Shown: positions 53,124 through 64,000 of the stretch, piece by piece
Layout of the letters: every line of letters begins with the position of its first letter
Numbering within the stretch: position 1 is the stretch's first letter
Assembly (NCBI GenBank): GCA_022009815.1
Contig: CP091725.1
Coordinates: forward strand, 496,001-560,000
Reading direction: 5' to 3'
Length of the DNA stretch: 64,000 nucleotides
Origin: Bacteroidales bacterium
Lineage (GTDB): Bacteria > Bacteroidota > Bacteroidia > Bacteroidales > Muribaculaceae
The notes under the pieces: model-generated
The model's database searches: none
What the model saw: only the letters and a program-made list of their open reading frames with translations
What the model was told of the DNA's origin: nothing
Made by a program: the position numbers and the translations under genes

Positions 53124-54005
53124 TTCATTATCGGAAATTTTAATTTCTTACAATCCCCTGCAACACATTTTGCCAACGAAGCGGTCGCCATTGTCAACGC
53201 TATATCAAGAGGCCGCGTCACTTTTGGGAAATAAGTATCAACAAAGAGCAATCCTATCAATTTCCCTTTGGCCTCCTTATTCAATTCAACCATCCCAGCC
53301 TCCATCATCTCATAAACAACCTCATCGACATATGGTCGGAACGGCTCCATCATATCGTCTGCCAGAGGAAACGCATTGTAACGATTGCGATGGAAAATAC
53401 CAAACGCAGGGAGCAAACCGGAACCCATCAATGCCCTGGCCGTAGCAGCACGAAGAATAGCGTAGCCATAGTTAAGCAATGGGTTCAATCCTGTTCCCTC
53501 TCGCGAACGCACAAACGAACGCCCAAACATTTCTGCCCAATAAATTTGATGCCACCCCTTCCCTATTGTCAGAGTCTCCACTTTTAACGTTCTGCCACAA
53601 CGGACGCAACAAATCGCCATCCTTTCCCAACTTTGTCAACAAAGCTGCTTGATTGCGAATTTTTGCCACAACCACCTGTTGCCAGAGATTGCGTTTCAAC
53701 GCAGGCGACACCTCAACCTGATTCCGGAAACTCTCCCCCTGCGTTGCGTTAGAATCAAGGTTAAGCAACATTGCATTAGGCATACGATTGTCTCCACAAA
53801 ATATGACAGAGACATTATTATCAGACAAAGCGTTGAGCAACGGCAACGAAACACTAATCTGCGGATGTTCAAGAATTACATAACCGATATCTTCTATCGG
53901 TATGGTTCGCTTTTCTTGCGGCATCTCCCGAGTGCATATCACCATTTGACAATTGCGAAGACTCAGCATAAACGGCTGAGTGAAAAACAGTGCCCGCTTC
54001 AACAT
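53120..54005 (-). CDS. cas1: CRISPR-associated Cas1 (frame break)
   Basis: About 295 aa. First frame: MLKRALFFTQPFMLSLRNCQ to REGVASNL; one-base change near 53550; second: YWAEMFGRSFVRSREGTGLN, LPAFGIFHRNRYNAFPLADD and DMMEPFRPYVDE. Metal-binding Glu, His and Asp regions are all present. Integrates new spacers together with Cas2. Starts 6 bp after the cas9 stop. Confidence 0.93.
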
Positions 54006-54011
54006 AATTTT

Positions 54012-57000
54012 TTATTTTAGCCATTCCACATCTCCTGACAATGTCAATCTGAAATCAATTCCTTCTACAAGGAAATTCGTTTGATTATGCGTTAACTTAA
54101 TTTTGGGTCGCACATCCTCCCCAATTCTCCACACCCCATTTTTATCTTTCAAGTCACTGCTCGGCCGGACCTCTTGGTGGAAAGTCAAAGATAGCATTCC
54201 ATAACAGTCTATTTTTCCAGTTTTTTGCTTTATTTTCATCTCCGACATTCCCACAACGCGGTACAATCTTTTCGCAAGCTCTTTCTTTGAGCATTCTTTC
54301 AACTCTTTTGGAGTGTCTTGATAGAAGAGCACCACAGAGCCCGTCTTAAGAACACATTTCAATGGGAAATCATTACCATCCGACATTGGCAACAATTCCA
54401 CATCTTCGCCGCGTTGTCTTGCCTTAAAATAGTTTGCAGCATCCATATTGTTGACTATCTTAAACGCCTTCTTCTTTTTGCCCTTTGCATCGGTTCCCTC
54501 ATAAATTCCCATACAATAATTACCACCATTGGCAACATAATAATCTCGTTTGTAGTCATGCACCGACAAATCTCGTTGACGCTTCAATCGCAAAGGATTC
54601 GCAATTGATGTGTATATACGCACTTTTTTTATTGGAATCCTTTTTTCTTCATTCATCCAGATTCCGTCAGCTACAGCATCTTTCATACCTTTGGCGTCAA
54701 CAGCCTCTTTAACTTTCTGCCGGACCTCTGGGTCTACAATTTTTTCTATATCTTTCTTCTCAAGGGAATCCAACGGTTTCCTCACCACATACCGTATCTC
54801 ATCATCCTGTTTAATCGCCCCATAGAAAGTTTGCTGATGCAATGACAAACGTGCGCAATCGCCAGTAGCATACAACGCCCGCCCTTCGGCATTACGCTGA
54901 ATGCGACCACGGACGCGCAACTTCTTTTTCGATGCTTTCCAGCATTGTCGGGCACATAATGATGAATCAGCAAGCCCTCTGTCAGCTGCTTTACATCCTC
55001 TGTGAATGTAGACCACGGTTTGTCCATTGACGGACGCCCAGTTTCTCCTCGATAATACATATCTTCCGCCTTTTGATAACATTTCCAGTCATCATACTGC
55101 TTTTTCCCGATACATGCAATCGTAATAGCATCCACACAATGATGCACATGATTTATGCGTTCTTTCTTCTCATACACCGACTGCAGTCCCCAAACCTTTC
55201 GGAAAGCCGCAGTTGTAGCTCCTTTCACAACAAAAATCTTGTCAAACACGGTGTGCAGATACAACTTGGCATACTTGCCTATAATACCAATATCAACACC
55301 CTGTCGATTAGAGAACCCTGTAGGAACCTCTTTCATCTCAAACCGTTGCAACTTTCCAATGTAATAATCACGCTTCATTTTAAGCAAATGCCTGCTGCGC
55401 TGAATTTTACCGTCTTTTGCATTCTTATCGGCGGCATAACCTTTAGTCCCTTCTATCTGCTTGGTCAACTCATAAATTTTCTTTTGCCACAGATTTTTTG
55501 CCTTCAACAATATTTCTGCATGATTCGCCAATTCCGATGGCAAATGTGCCTTCTTCACTTCTCGGTTGAAACGGCTGTCACAAAGTGTCTTGTTGACCTG
55601 AGAGTCATCACCGCCAGCAGCTCGTGGCAAAGTGTGTTCAATATCAAACTTTGGATTAGCCCCGATAAAATCAGCGACACTTATCATCTTGCCTGTATAT
55701 AAACACTGATGATTCTGTTCTTCCCAAAGTTGATATTTCAGAATCTCATTTTCTGTTGGCTCAATATTTTTTCCAGTTTCTTTTAAATAACAATCTTTTA
55801 TTTCCTTGGCATATTTCTGATGCCTATCAGCAATTTCCCGCTGATAATTTTCTATTGCCTTGCGCATATTGGCATCATTCAATCCCCTTGCAAACTCAAT
55901 ATTGACAACCGTTTCTGAATTAATTTCTCCCTTTTTAAGCAACTCGTTTGTCAACGCTCGCAATCTAAACAACGCCCGCATAGCCATTGGGTTGCGCACG
56001 GATGCCGTTCGAGGCGAGCCAAGCAACCGCAGACCGTTATTGTCGGGCTGTGCAGTTGGATAAGTTTCTGTTTTTGACGGATGATAAATCTTTCCAAGAT
56101 GACGTTTGTCTACGCCATACTTCTCCTCCAACAATTCTGCCACTTCTTTTTCCAATGTATTTTTTCTACCCGCCACTTCACAGCTTTTGAAATTTCGCAC
56201 ACATGCGACTACGTCATCCTCAATTTTCCTATATTCATCAACATCTTCTACATTCCCAAGCGCCGCCGGAATATTTGCACAGAACACAGCCTCATCATAA
56301 CGCAAACCACGTCGCAGATATGGCAGAATCTTTCGGATAGCATTCAGGCTCAACGATGCATAATCACGTTCGATTTTGATTTAGCAAACTTTTCTGCCTG
56401 TTCATCATCAAGCTGCAGATTCTTTTTTGCCCAATCCCGGATGTTTTCATCATTGTCAAAAGAATAGAGCACATGCCACACATCATCGATTATCCGGTCC
56501 TCTGTCTTTCCTTCCGACTTCATATACACACTACAGATTTCCGATTTCCATTCTTCTCCAAATATTTCTTTCAATCCAGCAGTCACCGGGCTGCCAGCAA
56601 TGCTTGTTTCTTTTCGATAATTAAATTTAAGAGTACTTTCATCAGAATCATACTTGAACCCATAATTCTCTTTTTTATGAGCCAACACCTTTGCCAATTT
56701 TTCAAATTTAAATTGCGACTTGCATACAAATTTGGGAATTATTGCGTCAACCTCCTCTTTTGTAAGCACACGGAAATCAGAATCCTCCCCTTGACGATGC
56801 AAACGGATATTATTTATAAAACATAACATGCGGTACTCTTCATAAGCTGGATGCGATGTCGAACATCTTTGCTTGCCAAGTTCAAACGTACATCGCCCAA
56901 TATTTCCTTTCTGAGACTTCAGAGGTCGCTGGTAAAAAATTGCATTATTCAAACGCTTGCACAAATCAGCCCCGAGGCTCTGCTTGTCGCAAATCGCCTG

Positions 57001-57663
57001 AAATTCCTTCAGATAATGCTCATTGCGAGCCGTATAATGCCCTCGTATTTTATCCCCAGCCTGATACAATTTGTAGAAATACTCACAAAGATAACTACAT
57101 CCTGCCTCTTTAATTTTATCTGACAATTCAGATATAGCAGCCTTGACCTCTCCTTCTTGCTCTTTCGTTGAATCTTTACGATTGCTCAAGAATCCTCTGC
57201 GCTGCGACAAGTGGTAAAATGCCCTGCCAAGTATATATCTATCGCTCTCTATCGACAAATCAAGCTTTCTTGTCAACGCAACATATCGATCGTGATATGG
57301 ATTTTTATCCAAATTGTCGTTTGTGCGCTGCCATTCCATAAAATTATCATCTTTAGGATAAACCTTCTTAAACCTCCACCGTTTAAGGTCTTCATCCGTC
57401 AACGGTGGGCACATTTTTTCCTCTATCAAGATTTTAAGCAACTCTATTTTATGTAAACGACGACGAAAATAATGTCGGCGCAATCCCCTCGCATTAGTTC
57501 GCAATTGCACACATGGATGCTCTCCTGATTTGTCATGATCCACACCGTCCTTAAAAATATCAACACCAGATTTTATATGCCTGTATTTTCCATTTTCCAA
57601 CTGCTCGACTATTGACCATCCTATTGAATTGGTTCCCAAATCTATTCCAAATACTCTTTTCAT
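54012..57663 (-). CDS. cas9: Type II-C Cas9 (two frame breaks)
   Basis: About 1217 aa across three frames (breaks near 56350 and 54960). RuvC-I FGIDLGTNSIGWSIV; Arg-rich bridge helix NARGLRRHYFRRRLHKIELL; REC lobe; RuvC-II TVVNIEFARGLND; HNH NPKFDIEHTLPRAAGGDD and CDSRFNREVK; RuvC-III NHVHHCVDAITIA; C-terminal PAM-interacting region. All catalytic residues are present. Length fits small II-C enzymes; no csn2 or cas4. Divergent from the tracrRNA. If the breaks are real the system is dead; given breaks in rpoC they may be errors. Confidence 0.95.
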
Positions 57664-57750
57664 ATCGTTTTTTGTTTCGGTTTTTTCAATATTCCGTAAA
57701 TTTAGCGAAATTTATTTGGAAATATCAATTATTCTGTAGAAATTTGCAAC

Positions 57751-57840
57751 ATAAGATTATTTCTACATCTTATCACAATAAGGCTATATGCCGAAGGATA
57801 TAAATCCTATGCCTCCGCGTACTTTCCGTGGAGGCTTTTT
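57751..57840 (+). ncRNA. tracrRNA
   Basis: Anti-repeat ATTTCTACATC plus CACAA (57758-57777) pairs with the crRNA repeat. It is followed by nexus-like GGC/GCC (57782-57793), a GGAT/ATCC hairpin (57796-57807) and the terminator GCCTCC/GGAGGC with five T (57811-57840). A -33/-7-like pair (TTTG at 57715 and at 57743) lies upstream. Between cas9 and rpoC, transcribed away from cas9. Confidence 0.85.
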
Positions 57841-58045
57841 GTTTGTCCAAATTAATCCCCATCCCTCAAAAGCTGCAATACAGGCGGGCAAGGAGAACTG
57901 CGGATTTTCCGTTTCCGTTGGCGATATACTGGAACGATGGTTGTATCGACAACACTCTATTAAGACACCTTTTCCATGTAATCTCAAACGAATGTTCCAT
58001 ATCATGATGGATGCTTTTCCAATACAGGAAGTTTGTCCACTCATT
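57841..58045. other. Intergenic, nothing recognised
   Basis: 205 bp between tracrRNA and the rpoC terminator. Frames on both strands give no known protein. Moderately GC-rich for the locus; may be remnant sequence. Confidence 0.4.
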
Positions 58046-58084
58046 AAAAAGATAGCCCGACGAACCAATCGCCGGGCTATCTTT
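58046..58084 (-). terminator. rpoBC operon terminator
   Basis: 12-bp stem AAAGATAGCCCG/CGGGCTATCTTT followed on the minus strand by T5. About 26-65 bp past the rpoC stop. Confidence 0.85.
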
Positions 58085-58110
58085 ATTGTCAGTTTTTTCA
58101 ATCAGTTTCT

Positions 58111-61100
58111 TTATTTGCCTTTCTCTTCAGCCTTCTTGATTTTGGCAGCATCTTCAGCCGCTTCAGCCTCAAGACGGGCGTCGAGACTCTTGTCGAGATA
58201 TTCAAAGTCTTCCTTGCTTCCTACAACAAGCGAGTTGTAGTCGCGCAGACCTGTTCCGGCTGGAATCAAGTGACCGCAGATAACGTTCTCCTTCATGCCC
58301 TCCAGATTGTCGGTCTTGCCGTTGATTGCTGCCTCGTTGAGCACCTTCGTGGTTTCCTGGAAGGAAGCCGCCGACATAAAGCTTGAAGTCTGCAATGCTG
58401 CGCGGGTGATACCCTGAAGCATCTGGTCGGACGTTGCCGGAACGGCATCGCGCACCTGTACGAGCTTCAAGTCCTTGCGCTTCAAAGCGGAGTTCTCGTC
58501 GCGGAGCTTGCGCGCTGTGATGATTTGACCAGCCTGGAGATTCTGTGAGTCACCGGCGTCGGTAACCACCTTCTTGCCCCAAATGCGGTCGTTCTCATCC
58601 ATAAAGTCGCGCTTGTCGACAACCTGCGACTCAAGGAAGCGGGTGTCGCCCGGATCAAGGATGCAGACCTTGCGCATCATCTGACGCACAATCACCTCAA
58701 AGTGCTTGTCGTTGATCTTCACACCCTGCATGCGATAGACGTCCTGAACCTCGTTGACGATGTATTCCTGAACGGCTGTCGGGCCCTTGATGTTAAGAAT
58801 GTCTGACGGAGTGATCGCACCGTCTGAAAGCGGTGTGCCGGCGCGCACGTAGTCGTTTTCCTGTACGAGGATTTGCTTCGACAACGGCACGAGATATTTC
58901 TTCACTTCGCCAATCTTCGATGTCACGCTGATTTCGCGGTTACCACGCTTGATTTTTCCGAACATAACCTCGCCGTCGATTTCTGAAACGATGGCTGGGT
59001 TAGACGGGTTGCGTGCCTCGAAGAGCTCAGTGACACGTGGAAGACCACCGGTGATATCACCTGCGTTACCAGATGCGCGCGGTGTCTTCATAAACACCTG
59101 ACCTGCTTTGATTTCATCGCCGTCCTCAATCATAAGGTGGGCGTTGACAGGGAATGAATATGTTTTCAGCACCTGTCCGTTGGCGTCAACGATGTTGACC
59201 TCCGGCACCTTGGTGCGGTCTTTCGACTCTATGATAATCTTTTCGTGCAAGCCCGATGTCTCGTCGGTTTCCTTGCGGTAAGTAACACCTTCAATCACGT
59301 TGACGAATTGTGCCTTACCGGCAACCTCGCTGACAACAACGGCGTTGAACGGGTCCCATTCGCAGATTACGTCGCCTTTCTTGACTGTTGCTCCGTTGCC
59401 GAAGTAAAGTTTCGAACCATAAGGGATGTTGGTGTTTGTCAGCACCATGCCCGTATTGGCGTCGACGATACGCATTTCTGCCAGACGGCCTACAACTACG
59501 TCGCAGTCCTCTGTCTTAACCGTGCGGAGCTCTTCAATCTCAAGCACACCGTCGTAGCGTGATGTCACTGACGATACGGCTGCGATATTGGATGCCACAC
59601 CACCGACGTGGAACGTACGGAGGGTCAGCTGCGTACCCGGCTCACCGATTGACTGTGCCGCGATTACGCCGACAGCCTCGCCCTTCTGAACCATACGGTT
59701 GGTCGACAGGTTGCGGCCGTAGCACTTGGCGCAGACGCCCTTCTTCGACTCGCAGGTAAGCACCGAACGCACTTCAACCGACTCAATCGGCGACTTCTCG
59801 ATGCGCTCTGCTGCTGCATCGTTGATTTCCTCGCCGCTCTTCACGATGATGTCGCCTGTCAATGGGTCTACCACATCGTGAACCGACACACGTCCGAGAA
59901 TGCGCTCGCTGAGAGTTGCAACAACGTCTTCGTTGTTCTTAAGTTCTGTGCAGACAAGTCCGCGAAGCGTGCCGCAGTCCTCCTCGGTGATAATCACGTC
60001 GTGGGCTACGTCGACAAGACGACGGGTAAGATAACCGGCGTCGGCGGTCTTCAATGCCGTATCCGCAAGACCCTTGCGGGCACCGTGGGTAGAGATGAAG
60101 TACTCCAACACTGAAAGGCCTTCCTTGAAGTTCGCCAAAATCGGGTTCTCGATAATCTGACCGCCCTCGGCACCGCTCTTCTGCGGCTTGGCCATAAGAC
60201 CACGCATACCGGCGAGCTGACGAATCTGGTCCTTAGAACCACGGGCTCCTGAGTCAAGCATCATGAAGATTGGGTTGAAGCCCTGGTTGGCTGCTGTAAG
60301 CTGCTTCATCAATGTGCTTGTCAAGCGGGAGTTGACGTGCGTCCAAATATCAATAATCTGGTTGTAGCGCTCGTTGTTGGTGATGAATCCCATGTTGTAG
60401 TTGTTCATCACTTCTTCAACCTGCGCGTAACCTTCTTTTACGTATTCTTCCTTCTCGGCAGGGATAAGCACGTCGCCCAAGTTGAACGACAAGCCGCCCT
60501 TGAATGCCATGTAGTAACCGAGGTTCTTGATGTCGTCAAGGAACTTGGCTGAACGAACCACACCGCAACGCTTGATGACGGCGCCGATGATGTCGCGCAA
60601 CGATTTCTTGGAAATCAATGTGTTGACATAGCCCATCTCCTCTGGCACGTTCTGGTTGAAGAGCAAACGTCCGACAGACGTTTCCTTAACCATTGTCTTC
60701 ACGAGGTTTCCGTTTTCGTCAAGGTCGTCGACAACAACAGAGATTATGGCGTGAAGCGTACATTTGCCTTCGTTGTATGCAATCTGAGCCTCTTCCGGTC
60801 CGTAGAACACAAGACCCTCGCCCTTGTCGCCCTTGCGGAGCTTGGTGATGTAGTACAGACCAAGCACCATATCCTGCGACGGCACGGTGATAGGAGCGCC
60901 GTTGGCCGGGTTAAGGATGTTGTGCGCGCCGAGCATCAACAACTGCGCCTCGAGCACTGCCTCGTTGCCGAGAGGCAAGTGAACTGCCATCTGGTCACCG
61001 TCGAAGTCGGCGTTGAACGCCGTACATGCCAACGGGTGCAACTGGATAGCCTTGCCCTCGATCATACGTGGCTGGAATGCCTGGATACCAAGACGGTGAA

Positions 61101-62431
61101 GTGTCGGGGCACGGTTGAGAAGCACCGGATGACCCTTCATCACGTATTCAAGGATATCCCATACAATCGGCTCCTTGCGGTCTACAATCTTCTTGGCGCT
61201 CTTCACTGTCTTCACAATGCCGCGCTCAATAAGCTTGCGGATGATAAACGGTTTATAAAGTTCGGCTGCCATGTCTTTTGGCAAACCGCATTCATGCATC
61301 TTCAATTCCGGACCTACAACGATTACCGAACGCGCTGAGTAGTCGACACGCTTACCGAGCAAGTTCTGACGGAAACGTCCCTGCTTACCCTTCAAGCTGT
61401 CGCTGAGTGACTTCAACGGACGGTTGCTCTCGGTCTTTACAACGCTTGACTTGCGTGAGTTGTCGAGCAATGAGTCGACTGCCTCCTGAAGCATACGCTT
61501 CTCATTGCGGAGAATCACCTCTGGCGCCTTGATCTCGATAAGGCGTTTCAAGCGGTTGTTACGGATAATGACTCTACGATAAAGGTCGTTCAAGTCGCTG
61601 GTGGCGAAACGGCCGCCGTCCAACGGAACGAGCGGGCGCAATTCCGGAGGAGTGACAGGCACCACTTTCAGCACCATCCACTCCGGTTTGTTGCGGTTTT
61701 TCGACGCACGGAACGACTCTACAACCTGCAGACGCTTCAATGCCTCAGTCTTGCGCTGTTGCGACGTGTCGGTGTCGGCACGGTGGCGCAACTCGTAAGA
61801 AAGGCTGTCAAGGTCTACGCTCTTCAACAAATCGTAGATTGCGTCGGCACCCATCTTGCAGATGAACTTGTTGGGGTCTGAGTCCTCGAGCATCGAGTTC
61901 TCGCGCGGCAACTTATCCACGATTTCAAGATATTCGTCTTCCGAAAGGAGGTCGAGACGTGCAAGGTCCTCATGACCCTCAAGCTCGGCTGCGGCTCCCG
62001 GTTGGATTACGATATAGCGCTCGTAGTAGATTACAGAATCAAGCTTCTTCGACGGCAAGCCGAGAAGATAACCGATTTTGTTAGGCAATGAGCGGAAATA
62101 CCAGATATGGGCTACCGGCACGACCAAAGAGATATGGCCTGTACGTTCGCGGCGCACTTTCTTCTCTGTAACTTCCACACCGCAACGGTCGCAGACGATG
62201 CCTTTGTAACGGATGCGTTTGTACTTTCCGCAGTGGCACTCATAGTCCTTTACCGGACCAAATGCGCTCGCAGAACAGACCGTCGCGTTCAGGTTTGTAA
62301 GTTCGATAGTTGATCGTCTCAGGCTTGAGCACCTCGCCGTATGACCGCTCAAGGATTTCTTCCGGCGAAGCAAGCCCGATCGTAATCTTCGAAAAGTTAC
62401 TTTTTATTCTATTATCTTTATTGAATGCCAT
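58111..62431 (-). CDS. rpoC: RNA polymerase beta' subunit (frame break near start)
   Basis: About 1440 aa, the normal Bacteroidetes length. Starts MAFNKDNRIKSNFSKITIGL at 62431. Frame changes near 62270 (CERI then GPVKDYECHCGKYK), where all homologs continue as CERIFGPVKDYECHC. Zinc finger CHCGKY...CDRCGVEV, catalytic NADFDGDQMAVH, bridge-helix and trigger-loop region, second zinc site CESKKGVCAKCYG. Essential gene, so the break must be an error in the sequence. Starts 14 bp after rpoB. Confidence 0.97.
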
Positions 62432-62445
62432 ATTCTTTTGTCGTT

Positions 62446-64000
62446 TTATTCCAAGTTTATGCTAAGTCCCAGACCACGAAGCTCGTGCAGAAGCACGTTC
62501 AAGGATTCAGGTATGCCCGGAGTTGGCATAGGCTCGCCTTTGACGATTGCCTCGTATGCCTTGCTGCGGCCAACCACGTCGTCACTCTTGATTGTCAGGA
62601 TCTCTTGAAGGATGTGGGATGCGCCGAATGCCTCAAGCGCCCAAACCTCCATCTCTCCGAAACGCTGTCCACCGAATTGTGCCTTACCGCCGAGTGGCTG
62701 CTGCGTAATCAATGAGTACGGGCCAATGCTGCGGGCATGCATCTTGTCTTCAACCATGTGGCCGAGCTTAAGCATGTAGATTACACCAACGGTTGCCGGT
62801 TGGTCGAAGCGCTCGCCTGTGCCGCCGTCGTAAAGGTATGTCTTACCATAGCGTGGCACTCCTGCCTTGTCGGTCCATGAATTGAGGTCGTCGAGACTCG
62901 CTCCGTCGAAAATCGGAGTGGCGAATTTCTCGCCAAGCTCGCGGCCTGCCCATCCGAGAACGGTCTCGAAAATCTGTCCCAAGTTCATACGTGACGGCAC
63001 ACCAAGCGGGTTCAAAACGATATCCACTGGAGTTCCGTCGGCAAGGAACGGCATATCTTCCTGACGCACTACGCGCGAAACGATACCCTTGTTACCGTGG
63101 CGACCCGCCATCTTGTCACCGACACCGATCTTACGCTTCTTGGCAACATAAACCTTGGCAAGCTGCATGATGCCTGAAGGAAGCTCGTCGCCGATAGAGA
63201 AGTCAAACTTCTTGCGGCGCAATTCTGCATCGATTTCCTTCGACTTGCGCAGGTAGTTGATGATCGTGTCGTGGATCATATCGTTCTTGTGAGCGTCTGT
63301 TGTCCACTTGCTGAGGTTGATGGTGTCGAATTCCTCGATGCCCTTCAGATACTCTGCCGTAAACTTCTCGCCCTTAGGAATAACCTCTGTGCCGAGGAAG
63401 TCCTTCACGCCTTGCGAAGTCTTGCCGTCGGTAAGCGTGATGAGTTTCTCGATAAGACGTGCCTTCAAAGCCACCTGACGCTGTTCAAATTCCTCGTCCA
63501 TCTGCTGAAGCTCAAGGTTTGCCGCCTTGCCCTTCTTCTTCTGAGCCTTTGCATAAAGGTTGGTCTTAACAATCACACCCTTCAACGAAGGAGATGCCTT
63601 CAACGACGCATCCTTAACATCGCCGGCCTTGTCACCGAAGATGGCACGGAGAAGTTTTTCCTCCGGCGTCGGGTCGCTCTCGCCCTTAGGTGTGATCTTA
63701 CCGATAAGGATGTCGCCCGGCACAACGTGTGCGCCCACACGGACAATTCCGCGCTCGTCGAGATCCTTTGTAGCGTCCTCGCTGACGTTTGGAATGTCTG
63801 ACGTAAGTTCCTCCATTCCTCGTTTTGTCTCGCGCACCTCAAGAGAGTACTCGCTGACGTGGACAGACGTAAGGATATCCTCACGCACCATGCGCTCGTT
63901 GAGCACGATGGCATCCTCGTAGTTGTAACCCTTCCATGGCATGAACGCCACCTTAAGGTTGCGGCCGAGTGCGAGCTCGCCGTTTTCCGTGGCATAACCC
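62446..64000 (-). CDS. rpoB: RNA polymerase beta subunit, C-terminal part
   Basis: Partial; the 5' end is beyond the window (reading from 64000: ATENGELALGRNLKVAFMPW). KGYNYEDAIVLNERMVRED, GRHGNKGIVSRVVRQEDMPF, NPLGVPSRMNLGQIFE, and QPLGGKAQFGGQRFGEMEVW are diagnostic. Ends GLGLSINLE. The GTG-looking start at 63951 is internal. Frame intact in the visible 518 codons. Confidence 0.98.
   Translation of the reverse strand, partial: GYATENGELALGRNLKVAFMPWKGYNYEDAIVLNERMVREDILTSVHVSEYSLEVRETKRGMEELTSDIPNVSEDATKDLDERGIVRVGAHVVPGDILIGKITPKGESDPTPEEKLLRAIFGDKAGDVKDASLKASPSLKGVIVKTNLYAKAQKKKGKAANLELQQMDEEFEQRQVALKARLIEKLITLTDGKTSQGVKDFLGTEVIPKGEKFTAEYLKGIEEFDTINLSKWTTDAHKNDMIHDTIINYLRKSKEIDAELRRKKFDFSIGDELPSGIMQLAKVYVAKKRKIGVGDKMAGRHGNKGIVSRVVRQEDMPFLADGTPVDIVLNPLGVPSRMNLGQIFETVLGWAGRELGEKFATPIFDGASLDDLNSWTDKAGVPRYGKTYLYDGGTGERFDQPATVGVIYMLKLGHMVEDKMHARSIGPYSLITQQPLGGKAQFGGQRFGEMEVWALEAFGASHILQEILTIKSDDVVGRSKAYEAIVKGEPMPTPGIPESLNVLLHELRGLGLSINLE

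Noticed and set aside
54012..57663. Split-Cas9 made of three separate proteins
   Set aside because: The breaks fall at arbitrary places with overlapping frames and no own start signals, and similar breaks occur in rpoC.
57784..58101. 105-residue minus-strand frame between tracrRNA and rpoC
   Set aside because: Covers the tracrRNA terminator and rpoC terminator, no recognised family.
60751..61338. 195-residue frame opposite rpoC
   Set aside because: Shadow of rpoC; no known family.

Overview
The window reads as a Bacteroidales chromosome, possibly Muribaculaceae-like (the family is a guess). The evidence is Bacteroidetes-type promoter boxes (TAnnTTTG) in front of many genes, weak or absent Shine-Dalgarno sequences, a type II-C CRISPR-Cas9 locus, Bacteroides-type MobC/relaxase/DUF3987 mobilisation genes and the rpoB-rpoC pair. 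Core genes are mnmE, rpoC and rpoB (49.6-51.0 kb and 58.1-64.0 kb). The rest is accessory.

1) 0-19.8 kb, stress and RNA-repair island. A leftward cluster runs from RtcB (10.3 kb) through a WYL regulator, a DEDDh exonuclease, an FtsZ/tubulin-fold protein and a small membrane protein to RavA-like MoxR ATPase, ViaA-like VWA protein, YgjP-like metallopeptidase and a PLD nuclease. A rightward cluster holds a SLOG protein, a PD-(D/E)XK nuclease-like protein, an RNase J-like metallo-beta-lactamase, a second FtsZ-like GTPase domain and a calcineurin phosphoesterase. A second WYL regulator is followed by an IS110 element and then RtcB2-PrfH, a known type of ribosome-repair pair. The same operator-promoter arrangement lies in front of the first rtcB and at the point from which rtcB2-prfH would have been read before the IS110 insertion.

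2) 19.8-49.6 kb, mobile region. Two homologous integrase plus multi-HTH modules lie at its two sides: a truncated one at 19.9-21.6 kb and an intact one at 47.2-49.55 kb. Between them are a RhuM/DinD fusion, a YdeI-family protein, a type I restriction-modification operon with an embedded Fic protein, mobilisation genes (relaxase, MobC, DUF6371-type primase interrupted by an IS4/IS1634-like element with a 6-bp target duplication, DUF3987, excisionase-like HTH), and a rightward AT-rich operon at 41.3-47.1 kb. That operon has four TIR-family domains, one fused to a SLOG-like domain, followed by Nmad2, an HMUDK_hel/aGPT-pyrophosphorylase-family protein and a thymidylate-synthase-superfamily enzyme. 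It is the best candidate here for an undescribed conflict system: TIR/SLOG signalling coupled to modified-pyrimidine chemistry.

3) 49.5-64 kb. mnmE and a secreted or anchored DNA/RNA endonuclease are followed by a CRISPR array (11 repeats, 10 spacers), cas2, cas1, cas9 and a divergent tracrRNA, then rpoC and rpoB (5' end of rpoB outside the window).

Reading-frame caution: at least 25 genes or gene parts change frame by one or two bases, mostly at short homopolymers, including rpoC and mnmE (exactly in its P-loop). Since rpoC cannot be lost, many of these are probably base-calling or assembly indels. Genes are therefore described as reconstructed across the frame change, with the break noted.
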